Source: Streptomyces sp. Q6
GTDB lineage: Bacteria; Actinomycetota; Actinomycetes; Streptomycetales; Streptomycetaceae
DNA length: 64,000 nucleotides
Direction: 5' to 3'
Assembly: GCF_036967205.1 (NCBI RefSeq)
Contig: NZ_CP146022.1
Span: 1,364,001-1,428,000 of the forward strand
A program made the position numbers and the translations under genes. How positions within the stretch are numbered: position 1 is the first letter of the stretch; each line of letters starts with the position of its first letter. The notes under the pieces are model-generated. The model saw nothing but the letters and a program-made list of their open reading frames with translations, ran no database searches and had not been told where the DNA came from. Below are positions 53,713 to 64,000 of this stretch, in pieces.

Positions 53713-54975
53713 TCAGCCCAGCCTGGCGCGGAGCACCTCGACGACCTCGTCCACCGGCACGCCCACCTGCTCGCCGGACTCCATGTCCTTGAGCTGCACG
53801 ACCCCCTCGGCGAGATCCCGCTCACCGGCGACGAGCGTGAAGCGCGCGCCGCTGCGGTTGGCGTTCTTCATGGCGCCCTTGAGGCCCTTGCCGCCGAACG
53901 AGAAGTCCGCGGAGACGCCCGCCCGGCGCAGCTCGGTCACCTTGGAGAACAGGACTCGGCGCGCCTCGTCGCCGAGCGGCACCGCGAACACGCTCGTGGT
54001 GGACGGGAGCCGAAGCTCCACGCCCTCCGCCTCCAGGGCCAGGACCGTGCGGTCCACGCCGAGCGCCCAGCCGACCGACGGCAGCGAGGGGCCGCCGATC
54101 ATCTCGGAGAGACCGTCGTAGCGGCCACCGCCGCCCACCGCGGACTGCGAACCGAGACCGTCGTGGACGAACTCGAAGGTCGTACGGGTGTAGTAGTCGA
54201 GGCCGCGGACCAGCTTCTCGTCGTCCTCGAAAACAACGCCCTCGGCGACGAGCAGTTCACGCACCTGCTCGTGGTACGCCTTGCACGCGTCGCACAGGTA
54301 GTCGCGCAGCGAGGGCGCGCCGACGAGCTGCTTCTGGACGTCCGGCCGCTTGTCGTCGAGGACGCGCAGCGGGTTGATGTCCGCGCGGCGCAGCGTCTCC
54401 TCGTCGAGGTCGAGCCCGCGCAGGAACTCCTGGAGCGCGGCCCGGTAGACGGGACGGCACTCCTTGTCGCCCAGCGAGTTCAGCAGGATGCGGAAGTCGC
54501 GCAGGCCGAGCGAGCGGTACGCCTGGTCGGCCAGGATGATCAACTCGGCGTCCAGGGCCGGGTCCTCGGCACCGATCGCCTCGGCACCGACCTGCGAGAA
54601 GTGGCGGTAGCGGCCCTTCTGGGGGCGCTCGTAGCGGTAGTACGAGCCCGAGTACCAGAGCTTGACCGGGAGGTTGCCCGCCTTGTGCAGGTTGGCCTCC
54701 AGAGCCGCGCGCAGCACGGAGGCGGTGCCCTCGGGGCGCAGGGCGAGCCTGTCGCCGCCCTTGGTCTCGAACGCGTACATCTCCTTGGTCACGATGTCGG
54801 TGGACTCACCGACACCGCGTGCGAACAGTTCGACGTTCTCGAAGCCGGGCGTCTCGACGTAGCCGTAGCCGGAGTTGCGCAGCGGCGTGGAGATCGCGTC
54901 GCGCACCGCGAGGTACGTCGCGGAGACCGGCGGCAGCAGGTCGTACGTGCCCTTGGGGGCCTGAAAGGTGCTCAC
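53713..54975 (-). CDS. hisS: Histidyl-tRNA synthetase
   Basis: The 420-residue class II enzyme shows motif 2 ([20 protein letters not shown]), the histidine-specific [20 protein letters not shown] and [20 protein letters not shown], and motif 3 ([16 protein letters not shown]). The anticodon-binding domain (about 325-420) ends [18 protein letters not shown]. Start GTG at 54975 gives [16 protein letters not shown]. The MBL-fold hydrolase gene ends only 13 bases upstream, so the two are likely cotranscribed. Confidence 0.96.
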   Translation of the reverse strand: MSTFQAPKGTYDLLPPVSATYLAVRDAISTPLRNSGYGYVETPGFENVELFARGVGESTDIVTKEMYAFETKGGDRLALRPEGTASVLRAALEANLHKAGNLPVKLWYSGSYYRYERPQKGRYRHFSQVGAEAIGAEDPALDAELIILADQAYRSLGLRDFRILLNSLGDKECRPVYRAALQEFLRGLDLDEETLRRADINPLRVLDDKRPDVQKQLVGAPSLRDYLCDACKAYHEQVRELLVAEGVVFEDDEKLVRGLDYYTRTTFEFVHDGLGSQSAVGGGGRYDGLSEMIGGPSLPSVGWALGVDRTVLALEAEGVELRLPSTTSVFAVPLGDEARRVLFSKVTELRRAGVSADFSFGGKGLKGAMKNANRSGARFTLVAGERDLAEGVVQLKDMESGEQVGVPVDEVVEVLRARLG

Positions 54976-54988
54976 GGAAACTGTCTCT

Positions 54989-55702
54989 TCACATTCCTCG
55001 TCGGGGGGCCTTGGGCGAGTCCCCCTGGCCGGTGGCGGCCACCTGCCGCAGATACGGGTTGGTGGCGCGCTCCTGGCCGATGGTCGTCTGGGAGCCGTGT
55101 CCGGACAGGACCACGGTCGAGTCGTCGAGCGGCAGGCACACGCGGGCCAGCGATTCGAGCATGTCGTCCATGGAGCCGCCGGGAAGGTCGGTGCGTCCGA
55201 TGGAGCCGGCGAACAACAGGTCGCCCGAGAAGAAGACGGACGGGATGTCCGACGCCTCGGGCATCCGGAACGTCACCGACCCCTTGGTATGGCCGGGCGC
55301 GTGCGCGACGGAGAAGTCGAGTCCGGCGAGCCTCAGCGCGGCGCCGTCGCTCAGCTCCCGTACGTCGTCGGGCTCCCCCACGGTCAGCTCGCCCATGAGC
55401 GGCATCCCGATCGAGCGGCCGAGGGCCTTCTCCGGGTCGCTCATCATGTAGCGGTCCTCGGGGTGGATCCACGCCGGCACGTCGTGCGCTCCGCAGACCG
55501 GGACGACCGAGGCGACGTGGTCGATGTGCCCGTGCGTGAGAACGACCGCGACCGGCTTGAGCCGGTGCTTCCTGAGCGCTTCCTCGACGCCTTCGGTGGC
55601 CTGGTGGCCGGGGTCGATGATCACGCACTCCTCACCCGCGGCGGGGGCGACCAGATAACAATTGGTGCCCCAGGCCCCTGCGGGGAACCCGGCAATCAGC
55701 AC
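54989..55702 (-). CDS. MBL-fold metallo-hydrolase (glyoxalase II-like)
   Basis: The 237-residue beta-lactamase-fold hydrolase has [20 protein letters not shown] (HxHxDH), the third-ligand His in [36 protein letters not shown] with the bridging Asp, and [19 protein letters not shown] with the last His. The set fits glyoxalase II-like or persulfide-dioxygenase-like enzymes acting on thioesters. In Streptomyces mycothiol esters may be substrates, but this is inferred. GTG at 55702 has AAGGACG upstream. It is divergent from the cyclophilin gene and upstream of hisS, an arrangement conserved in actinobacteria. Confidence 0.88.
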   Translation of the reverse strand: MLIAGFPAGAWGTNCYLVAPAAGEECVIIDPGHQATEGVEEALRKHRLKPVAVVLTHGHIDHVASVVPVCGAHDVPAWIHPEDRYMMSDPEKALGRSIGMPLMGELTVGEPDDVRELSDGAALRLAGLDFSVAHAPGHTKGSVTFRMPEASDIPSVFFSGDLLFAGSIGRTDLPGGSMDDMLESLARVCLPLDDSTVVLSGHGSQTTIGQERATNPYLRQVAATGQGDSPKAPRRGM

Positions 55703-55850
55703 GATCGTCCTTCGTATGTCGTCGTAACAAGGGAATGCGGCAGATCAGAGCCTACCGGCGCTGCCGATTCCACAGCGAACCCATATACGGTACGGGGCAC
55801 CATCAGACGGCCCGCACACAAGGTCACGAGACGTACGAGGAGAACACCCG

Positions 55851-56648
55851 GTGGTCAGCAAGGATCAGCGGCAGCGTCAGCTCGCCCGGGAGAAGTTCCT
55901 GCGCCAGCAGCAGCGGCGCGAGGCCGCGCGCAGCAAGGCGCGCACCCGCAACATCGTGATCGCCTCGGTGCTCGCGGTGGCCGTCCTGGGGTCGGGCGCC
56001 GCGTATGCCGCCGGAGCCTTCAAGAGCGACGACAAGTCGAGCACGGCCGGCGCCGACGCGAGCGCGAGCCCGAGCCCGAGCGCCTCCGCGTCGGAGAAGC
56101 CCGAGCCGAAGATGACCGTCGACAAGAAGGCGAAGTACACCTTCACGCTGAAGACGAACCGCGGCGCCATGGCGATCGCCATGGACGCGGCCAAGACGCC
56201 GCACACGGTCAACTCGTTCAAGTACCTCGCCGACAAGGGCTTCTTCGACAAGACGAAGTGCCACCGCCTCACCACCGAGGGCATCTACGTCCTCCAGTGC
56301 GGCGACCCCGAGGGCACCGGCGCGGGCGGTCCGGGCTACACGATCCCGGACGAGAACCTGAAGGCGCTCGGCAAGGCCGGCAAGGACGGCTCGGTGACGT
56401 ACCCGGCCGGGACCGTCGCGATGGCGAACACGGGCCAGGCGCACACCGGCGGCAGCCAGTTCTTCCTCGTCTACAAGGACAGCAAGCTCCCGCCGTCGTA
56501 CACGCCGTTCGGCACGCTGGACGCGGCCGGGCTCACGGCGGTCAAGGACGTCGCGAAGTCGGGTGTGGCCGCCGGTGGCCAGAGCGCGTCCGACGGTGCC
56601 CCGAAGAAGGGCGTCGACGTCACGACCGCGACCGTGACCAAGAACTGA
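55851..56648 (+). CDS. Membrane-anchored cyclophilin-type peptidyl-prolyl isomerase
   Basis: The 265 residues have a basic cytoplasmic start (QRQRQLAREKFLRQQQRREA), one transmembrane helix (about 34-55, IVIASVLAVAVLGSGAAYAA), a Ser/Ala/Pro linker and an outside cyclophilin domain. Motifs are TPHTVNSFKYLADKGFFDKT, LQCGDPEGTGAGGPGYTI (Q-G-D core), VAMANTGQAHTGGSQFFLVY and PSYTPFGTLDAAG. The position of the usual catalytic Arg (F-H-R) reads KCHRLTTEG, with an additional Cys that may bond to the CGDPEG Cys. The enzyme probably helps folding of exported proteins. It stands just before the DUF349 gene. Confidence 0.92.
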   Translation: MVSKDQRQRQLAREKFLRQQQRREAARSKARTRNIVIASVLAVAVLGSGAAYAAGAFKSDDKSSTAGADASASPSPSASASEKPEPKMTVDKKAKYTFTLKTNRGAMAIAMDAAKTPHTVNSFKYLADKGFFDKTKCHRLTTEGIYVLQCGDPEGTGAGGPGYTIPDENLKALGKAGKDGSVTYPAGTVAMANTGQAHTGGSQFFLVYKDSKLPPSYTPFGTLDAAGLTAVKDVAKSGVAAGGQSASDGAPKKGVDVTTATVTKN

Positions 56649-56783
56649 CCTGCCTGCTGCCAAACTTCGGTCGCGCGGGATGCGGACAGCCGCCCCGCCG
56701 GTCGCCTATGTTGGCGGTGACGAAACTGTGGACGATGCCCGGGGGCCACGAGCCGCCCGCAGGCATCATGTGGAGGAGGCGCT

Positions 56784-58016
56784 GTGAGCAGCGACCCGTG
56801 GGGCCGCGTCGACGAGACGGGGACCGTGTACGTGCGTTCGGCCGACGGCACTGAGCGTGAAGTCGGTTCGTGGAAGGCTGGTTCGCCCGACGAGGCTCTT
56901 GCCTACTTCAAGCGCAAGTACGACGGTCTGGTCGTCGAGATCGGGCTCCTCGAGCGCCGGGTGCAGACGACCGACCTGTCGTCCAAGGACGCCATGACCG
57001 CGATCGAGCACCTGCGGGACCAGGTGACCGACGCGCACGCCATCGGTGACCTGGACGCGCTCGGCAAGCGGCTCGACAAGCTGGTGGAGAGCGTCGAGTC
57101 CCGGCGCGAGGAGCGCAAGGTCCAGAAGGCCAAGCAGTCCGACGAGGCCCGGCACTCCAAGGAGGCGCTGGTCGTCGAGGCGGAGGAGCTGGCCCAGTCC
57201 GAGCAGTGGCGGGCGGCCGGCGAGCGGCTGCGCGCCCTGGTGGACACCTGGAAGGGCCTGCCGCGGCTCGACCGCAAGTCGGACGACGAGTTGTGGCACC
57301 GCTTCTCGCACGCCCGCTCGGCGTTCTCCAAGCGCCGCAAGGCGCACTTCGCGTCCCTCGACGCGCAGCGCGAGGAGGCCCGCAAGACCAAGGAGAAGCT
57401 GGTCGCCGAGGCCGAGGCGCTGTCGAACTCGCAGGACTGGGGCGCCACGGCGGCCCGGTACCGCGAGCTGATGACGGACTGGAAGGCGGCGGGCCGGGCC
57501 CAGCGCGAGTTCGAGGACGACCTGTGGAACCGCTTCCGCGGCGCCCAGGACGTGTTCTTCGCGGCGCGCAGCGCGGTCTTCGCGGAGCGGGACGCCGAGC
57601 AGGGCGAGAACCTGAAGCTCAAGGAGGAGCTGGCCGACGAGGCCGAGAAGCTCCTGCCGATCGGGGACCTGAAGGCGGCCCGCGCCGCCTTCCGCTCGAT
57701 CAACGAGCGGTGGGAGGCCATCGGCCACGTCCCGCGCGACGCCCGTCCCAAGGTCGAGGGCCGGATGCAGGCCGTGGAGCGCGCCCTCCAGGAGTCCGAG
57801 GAGGCCGAGTGGCGCCGGACGAACCCGGAGGCACGCGCGCGTGCCGCGGGTCTGACCGGTCAGTTGCAGGCCGCGGTCGACAAGCTCAAGGGCCAGATCG
57901 AGCAGGCCCGCGCGCAGGGCAACAACGCGAAGGCGGACAAGCTCCAGCGCGAGCTGGACGGCCGCCAGGCGCTGCTCGACTCGGCGCTGAAGGGACTGGA
58001 GGAGTTCGGCGGCTGA
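56784..58016 (+). CDS. DUF349 coiled-coil protein
   Basis: The 410-residue, almost wholly helical and highly charged protein contains about three DUF349 repeats of 70 residues, each with a W-x-x-x-(G/A)-R pattern: WRAAGERLRALVDTWKGLPR, WGATAARYRELMTDWKAAGR, LKAARAAFRSINERWEAIGH. It is cytoplasmic by composition. DUF349 proteins such as YeaG-linked or RNA-associated members are poorly understood; I give no function. GTG at 56784 follows GGAGGAGG. It is convergent with rel and ends in a perfect 22-base hairpin. Confidence 0.9.
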   Translation: MSSDPWGRVDETGTVYVRSADGTEREVGSWKAGSPDEALAYFKRKYDGLVVEIGLLERRVQTTDLSSKDAMTAIEHLRDQVTDAHAIGDLDALGKRLDKLVESVESRREERKVQKAKQSDEARHSKEALVVEAEELAQSEQWRAAGERLRALVDTWKGLPRLDRKSDDELWHRFSHARSAFSKRRKAHFASLDAQREEARKTKEKLVAEAEALSNSQDWGATAARYRELMTDWKAAGRAQREFEDDLWNRFRGAQDVFFAARSAVFAERDAEQGENLKLKEELADEAEKLLPIGDLKAARAAFRSINERWEAIGHVPRDARPKVEGRMQAVERALQESEEAEWRRTNPEARARAAGLTGQLQAAVDKLKGQIEQARAQGNNAKADKLQRELDGRQALLDSALKGLEEFGG

Positions 58017-58030
58017 CCGCCCTCTCCCGT

Positions 58031-58077
58031 ACGTGCAGGAGGCCCCCGGCAGATGCTGCCGGGGGCCTCCTGCACGT
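58031..58077. terminator. Bidirectional terminator between DUF349 gene and rel
   Basis: Perfect 22-base arms (58031-58052 and 58056-58077) with the loop ATG lie 14 bases after the DUF349 stop and six bases after the rel stop. It is the strongest hairpin in the window. Confidence 0.95.
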
Positions 58078-58083
58078 GAGCCG

Positions 58084-60606
<2,523 letters not shown>

Positions 60607-60775
60607 CGGCGCTCCTCGTGCGCGACGGGTCCCCGTTCGGTTCCCGGAGAGCCCATGGTATCGATCCGGCGCCCACCCACCGCATTCGGCCGGTGAGACG
60701 CCTTCGTACGGAAGAAACACCAGAGGCGGGCGCCGGATTCCTCCGGGCCCGCCGATACGGCTGTGAGCTGGTGTT

Positions 60776-61315
60776 CTACACCACGAGCAGGGCGTCGAGC
60801 GGGGCGTCCTGGAGCGCCGGCTCCAGGCGTGCGCGGCCCGGCAGGAAGCCCAGCTCCATCAGAACGGCCACGCCCGCGACCTGGGCGCCGGCCCGGCGGA
60901 TCAGGTGCAGGGCGGCCTCGGCGGTGCCGCCGGTGGCCAGCACGTCGTCGATGACCATGACGCGGTCGTCGGCGCTGAGGTCCTCGGCGTGCACCTCGAT
61001 CTCGGCGGACCCGTACTCCAGGTCGTACGACTGCGCGAGCGTCGCCCCGGGGAGCTTGCCCGCCTTGCGTACGGGGATGAAGCCGAGGCCCGCGCGGACC
61101 GCGACGGGGGCGCCGAGGATGAAACCGCGCGCCTCCAGGCCGACGACCTTGGTGGCGCCGTGCCGGACACACAGCTCCGCGAGGGTGTCGGTGAGGGCCG
61201 TGAAGGCCGCCGGGTCCGCGAGCAGCGGCGTGATGTCCTTGAAGAGGACACCGGGCTCCGGGTAGTCCTGCACGTCGCGGATGCGGCTGAGGAGCAGCTC
61301 CTTGATGTCGGTCAC
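60776..61315 (-). CDS. apt: Adenine phosphoribosyltransferase
   Basis: This 179-residue salvage enzyme forms AMP from adenine and PRPP. Motifs are [54 protein letters not shown] and the PRPP loop [20 protein letters not shown]. Length is normal. GTG at 61315 follows GAGGTG. It is placed between secF and rel, as in other Streptomyces, where the secD-secF-apt-relA order is conserved. Confidence 0.95.
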   Translation of the reverse strand: MTDIKELLLSRIRDVQDYPEPGVLFKDITPLLADPAAFTALTDTLAELCVRHGATKVVGLEARGFILGAPVAVRAGLGFIPVRKAGKLPGATLAQSYDLEYGSAEIEVHAEDLSADDRVMVIDDVLATGGTAEAALHLIRRAGAQVAGVAVLMELGFLPGRARLEPALQDAPLDALLVV

Positions 61316-61402
61316 TTCTGCACCTCAGCGTGTGTGTCGGTGAAATTTTGAGGGGTCCTGCGCGGTCGTCAACCCTAGCAGCAGGGCCGGTGACGCAACG
61401 AC

Positions 61403-61438
61403 GCGGGCGCCAGGGCCTCGACGGCTCCTGGCGCCCGC
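61403..61438 (-). terminator. Terminator hairpin after secF
   Basis: Perfect 12-base arms GCGGGCGCCAGG (61403-61414) and its complement (61427-61438) with a 12-base loop lie 17 bases past the secF stop. apt probably has its own promoter beyond it. Confidence 0.8.
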
Positions 61439-61455
61439 GCGCGTGTCGTTCCGGG

Positions 61456-62577
61456 TCAGCGGCGCTTGCCCGAGGGGCGGCCACGACCACGGTTGCGGGA
61501 CGGCTGGCTGCGCGGCCCCGCGCCCGCGGGGGCGGCGTCGTCGTCCGGCTCGTCCAGCTCCGCGCCGGCGGCCTGGTGGCCGACGACGGCGGCCGTGTCG
61601 GCCTTGGCGGCAGCGGCGGCCCGCTTGGCGAGCACCCGCTTCTTGAGCGCCTTCATCTTCGGGTCGCGCTCCTTGAGGTCGGCGACCAGCGGAGTGGCGA
61701 TGAAGATCGACGAGTACGCGCCGGCGGCGAGGCCGACGAAGAGCGACAGCGAGATGTCGTTCAGCATGCCGGCGCCGAGGAAGCCGCCGCCGATGAACAG
61801 CAGGCCCGCCACCGGCAGGAGCGCCACGACCGTGGTGTTGATCGAGCGGACCAGGGTGGAGTTGATCGACCGGTTGGCGACGTCGCTGTACGTCCAGCGG
61901 GTCTGCTTCTCGATGTCCTTCGTCTGCTCCTTGAGGGAGTCGAAGACGACGACCGTGTCGTAGAGCGAGTAACCGAGGATCGTCAGCAGACCGATCACCG
62001 TGCCCTGCGTGACCTCGAAGCCCACCAGGGCGTAGATCCCGACGGTGATGGTGATGTCGTGGATGAGCGCGACCAGGGCCGCCAGTGCCATCCGCCACTC
62101 GAAGGCGATCGCCAGGTAGATCACGACGAGGACCATGAAGATGGCCAGGCCCTGCCATGCCTTGTTGGCGATCGACTGTCCCCAGCTGGGACCCACCAGT
62201 TCGGCGTTGATCTTGTCGGCGGGGATGCCCATGTCCTTGGACAGCTCGGCCTTGATCTTGTCCGACTCGCCGGTGTCGATGCCGGCGACCTGGATGCGCA
62301 GACCGCCCGTGCCGAGCTCCTGCACGGTCGCGGCGTGGCCGGACGCCTCCGTGGCGTACTCCTCCGCCTGCGAGGCGGAGACGCTCGTCTTGGGCGTCGT
62401 GAAGGTCGCGCCGCCCTCGAACTCGATGCCCATGTTCAGGCCGCGCACCGACAAGCCGAGGATGGCCGTGATGGTGATCAGGATCGAGACGCCGTACCAG
62501 ATCTTGCGCTTGCCGATGAAGTCGTAGCCGACCTCACCGCGATACAGCTTGGCGCCGAGATTGCCGAGCTTCGACAT
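61456..62577 (-). CDS. secF: Protein translocase subunit SecF
   Basis: The 373-residue membrane protein uses proton motive force to help SecYEG export. It has six transmembrane helices: IWYGVSILITITAILGLSV first, then after the extracytoplasmic P1 part, IFMVLVVIYLAIAFEWRMAL and others. SecF motifs are GIEFEGGATF, ALVALIHDITITVGIYALVG and ILGYSLYDTVVVFDSLKEQT; SINTTVVALLPVAGLLFIGG is in helix 5. The C-terminal tail of about 75 residues is charged and Arg/Pro-rich, ending GRGRPSGKRR. Its ATG lies one base after the secD stop, so they are coupled. Confidence 0.95.
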   Translation of the reverse strand: MSKLGNLGAKLYRGEVGYDFIGKRKIWYGVSILITITAILGLSVRGLNMGIEFEGGATFTTPKTSVSASQAEEYATEASGHAATVQELGTGGLRIQVAGIDTGESDKIKAELSKDMGIPADKINAELVGPSWGQSIANKAWQGLAIFMVLVVIYLAIAFEWRMALAALVALIHDITITVGIYALVGFEVTQGTVIGLLTILGYSLYDTVVVFDSLKEQTKDIEKQTRWTYSDVANRSINSTLVRSINTTVVALLPVAGLLFIGGGFLGAGMLNDISLSLFVGLAAGAYSSIFIATPLVADLKERDPKMKALKKRVLAKRAAAAAKADTAAVVGHQAAGAELDEPDDDAAPAGAGPRSQPSRNRGRGRPSGKRR

Positions 62578-62578
62578 C

Positions 62579-64000
62579 TCACGCCTCCTTCGGGTCGACG
62601 GGAGCGGAGGCACGGCGGGTGCGGCGCAGCGGGGGCTGCACGCCGAGGCGCTTGGGGTCGAGGCCGGACCACTTGTGGCCGCTCGTGAAGAACTTCGTGC
62701 GGGCCAGGACCGTCATCAGCGGCTTCGTGAAGAGGAAGACCACGACCACGTCGAGCAGGGTGGTCAGGCCGAGCGTGAACGCGAAGCCCTGCACCTTGCC
62801 GACCGTCACGACGTAGAGCACCGCGGCCGCGAGGAACGACACGAAGTCGGAGACCAGGATGGTGCGCCGGGCACGCGGCCAGGCACGCTCCACGGCGGGC
62901 CGCACGGAACGGCCCTCCCGGATCTCGTCCCGGATCCGTTCGAAGTACACGATGAACGAGTCCGCGGTGATGCCGATGGCCACGATCGCGCCGCAGACGG
63001 CCGGCAGGTTCAGCGCGAAGCCGATCGTCGGGCCGAGCAGCGTCATCAGCGTGTACGTGAGGATGCCGGAGGTCAGCAGCGAGGCGAGGGCCACGACCGA
63101 CAGACCGCGGTAGTAGACCACCAGGTAGATGACGACCAGGGCGAGACCGATGGCGCCGGCGATCAGACCGGCTTCCAGCTGCTCACCGCCGAGCGTGGCG
63201 GTCACCGAGGTGACGCTCTGCTCGTGGAAGGTCAGCGGCAGGGCGCCGTACGAGAGCACGTTGGCCAGGTCCTTGGCGGACTCCTGGTTGAAGCTGCCGG
63301 AGATCTCGGCGCTCTGGCTCAGGGTGGAGCTGACGCTGGGGGCGGAGACCACGTCGCCGTCGAGCACGATGGCGAACTGGTTCATCGGCGACTGCTGGTC
63401 CTTGAGCTTGCTGGTCGTCGTGGCGAACTTCTTCGAGCCGGAGCCCGTGAACTCCATGTTGACGACCCACTGGCCGGACTGCTGGTTGATGCCCGCCGAG
63501 GCCTTCTTGACGTCCTTGCCGTTCACCTCGGACGCGCCGAGGATGTACTTCTCCCAGGCGCCGGACGAGTCCTTGCCGCAGGCGACGATGGTGTCGGTCG
63601 CCTTGGCGCCCTCGTTGACCGCGGTACGGGCCTTGGAGTCGGTGCAGTCCAGAGCCGTGAACTTCTTCTCCAGCGCGGCCGTGGCCGGGTCGGCGGAGGC
63701 GCTCGCGGACGGCGTCGCGGACGCCTTGGCGTCGGCGCTCGCGGACGCGCTCGGCGTGGAGTCGGCCTTGAGGCCGTCACTGACGGCGCGGCCCTGCGAG
63801 GTGGCGGAGGCGGACGGCGTGGCCGAGGAGGACGCCGTGTCGGTCGCCTTGTCCGTGGCCTTGTCGGTCGCCTTGCTGCTCGACGAGGCGCTCGGCGACG
63901 GGCTCGTGGAGGAGTCCGCGGCGGGCGCGCCGGCGGCCACCGTCAACACCGGGCGGAAGTAGAGCTGCGCGGTCGTACCGACCTGGTCGCGCGCCTGCTT
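62579..64000 (-). CDS. secD: Protein translocase subunit SecD (N-terminus outside window)
   Basis: The visible 473 codons begin QARDQVGTTAQLYFRPVLTV and reach past the window edge, so the first helix is missing. After about 25 residues a Ser/Ala/Thr/Asp-rich insert of about 90 residues (tandem ATDK units) stands inside the P1 region; a Cys pair follows (LDCTDSK, VACGKDSS). The conserved P1 end FAIVLDGDVVSAPSVSSTLS and GSFNQESAKDLANVLSYGAL, and the helical part with VALASLLTSGILTYTLMTLL and GIGITADSFIVYFERI-type motif, are present. The Arg/Pro-rich tail ends PVDPKEA. secF follows. Confidence 0.95.
   Translation of the reverse strand, partial: KQARDQVGTTAQLYFRPVLTVAAGAPAADSSTSPSPSASSSSKATDKATDKATDTASSSATPSASATSQGRAVSDGLKADSTPSASASADAKASATPSASASADPATAALEKKFTALDCTDSKARTAVNEGAKATDTIVACGKDSSGAWEKYILGASEVNGKDVKKASAGINQQSGQWVVNMEFTGSGSKKFATTTSKLKDQQSPMNQFAIVLDGDVVSAPSVSSTLSQSAEISGSFNQESAKDLANVLSYGALPLTFHEQSVTSVTATLGGEQLEAGLIAGAIGLALVVIYLVVYYRGLSVVALASLLTSGILTYTLMTLLGPTIGFALNLPAVCGAIVAIGITADSFIVYFERIRDEIREGRSVRPAVERAWPRARRTILVSDFVSFLAAAVLYVVTVGKVQGFAFTLGLTTLLDVVVVFLFTKPLMTVLARTKFFTSGHKWSGLDPKRLGVQPPLRRTRRASAPVDPKEA
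63665..63925. repeat. Low-complexity Ser/Ala/Thr insert in secD
   Basis: This tract encodes SASSSSKATDKATDKATD-like and TPSASASADAKASATPSASA-like stretches. The DNA shows repeated TCGGTCGCCTTG and GCGCTCGCGGAC words. It is a disordered insert in the extracytoplasmic domain of SecD. Confidence 0.7.

Overview
The window is actinobacterial chromosome, almost certainly from a Streptomyces. The DNA is very GC-rich, start codons are often GTG or TTG, and typical actinobacterial genes are present (bldD, sIHF/mihF, RXKD-type rel, DUF6167 and DUF948 membrane genes, an actinobacterial PriA without helicase motifs). Known gene order agrees: metK-dfp-rpoZ-gmk-sihF-pyrimidine operon-bldD-nusB-efp-aro genes-alaS-rpsD-hisS-relA-apt-secF-secD is the arrangement around bldD and relA in Streptomyces coelicolor. 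I saw no IS element, prophage, CRISPR array, tRNA or rRNA.

Layout. (1) 1-2886, plus strand: the end of a sigma-factor partner-switching module: a broken kinase/phosphatase fusion, a SpoIIE-type phosphatase, a STAS antagonist and an anti-sigma ATPase. (2) 3205-8185: guaB1, an orphan tail-fibre-like repeat protein, a lipoprotein RNase Sa homologue with its barstar-type inhibitor, a SorC regulator and rpe. (3) 8335-16205: an MMPL exporter, rsmB, fmt, an unknown HTH protein and a frame-broken priA. (4) 16310-30731, minus strand: metK, dfp, rpoZ, gmk and sihF, then all six pyrimidine steps up to UMP (pyrR-pyrB-pyrC-unknown-carA-carB-pyrD-pyrF). A PyrR-binding-loop-like element precedes pyrR, and a hairpin separates carB from pyrD. 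(5) 30885-31475: bldD with two BldD boxes over its own promoter. (6) 31557-34375: a PLP decarboxylase and an MFS symporter. (7) 34476-47205, minus strand: a long chain, DUF948-DUF6167-alaS-ruvX-mltG-aroE-aroC-aroK-aroB-kinase-pepQ-efp-nusB, with many overlapping stop/start codons. (8) 47392-64000: a STAND ATPase, rpsD with a long structured leader, a lipoprotein HNH nuclease, rarA, a VKOR-family protein, hisS, an MBL hydrolase, a membrane-anchored cyclophilin, a DUF349 protein, rel, apt, secF and the 3' part of secD.

How the genes work together. Most of the window is housekeeping: nucleotide supply (pyr, guaB1, gmk, apt), chorismate synthesis, translation (metK, fmt, rsmB, alaS, hisS, efp, rpsD), Sec export and the stringent response, next to two developmental regulators (BldD, sIHF). 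The accessory parts are the partner-switching module, the RNase/barstar pair, the repeat protein and the STAND ATPase.

Data quality. Four genes are interrupted at six places. Every break is the apparent loss of one base in a G/C run, always in the same direction. This pattern fits homopolymer undercalls better than real gene decay, so these genes should be read as probably intact in the organism.
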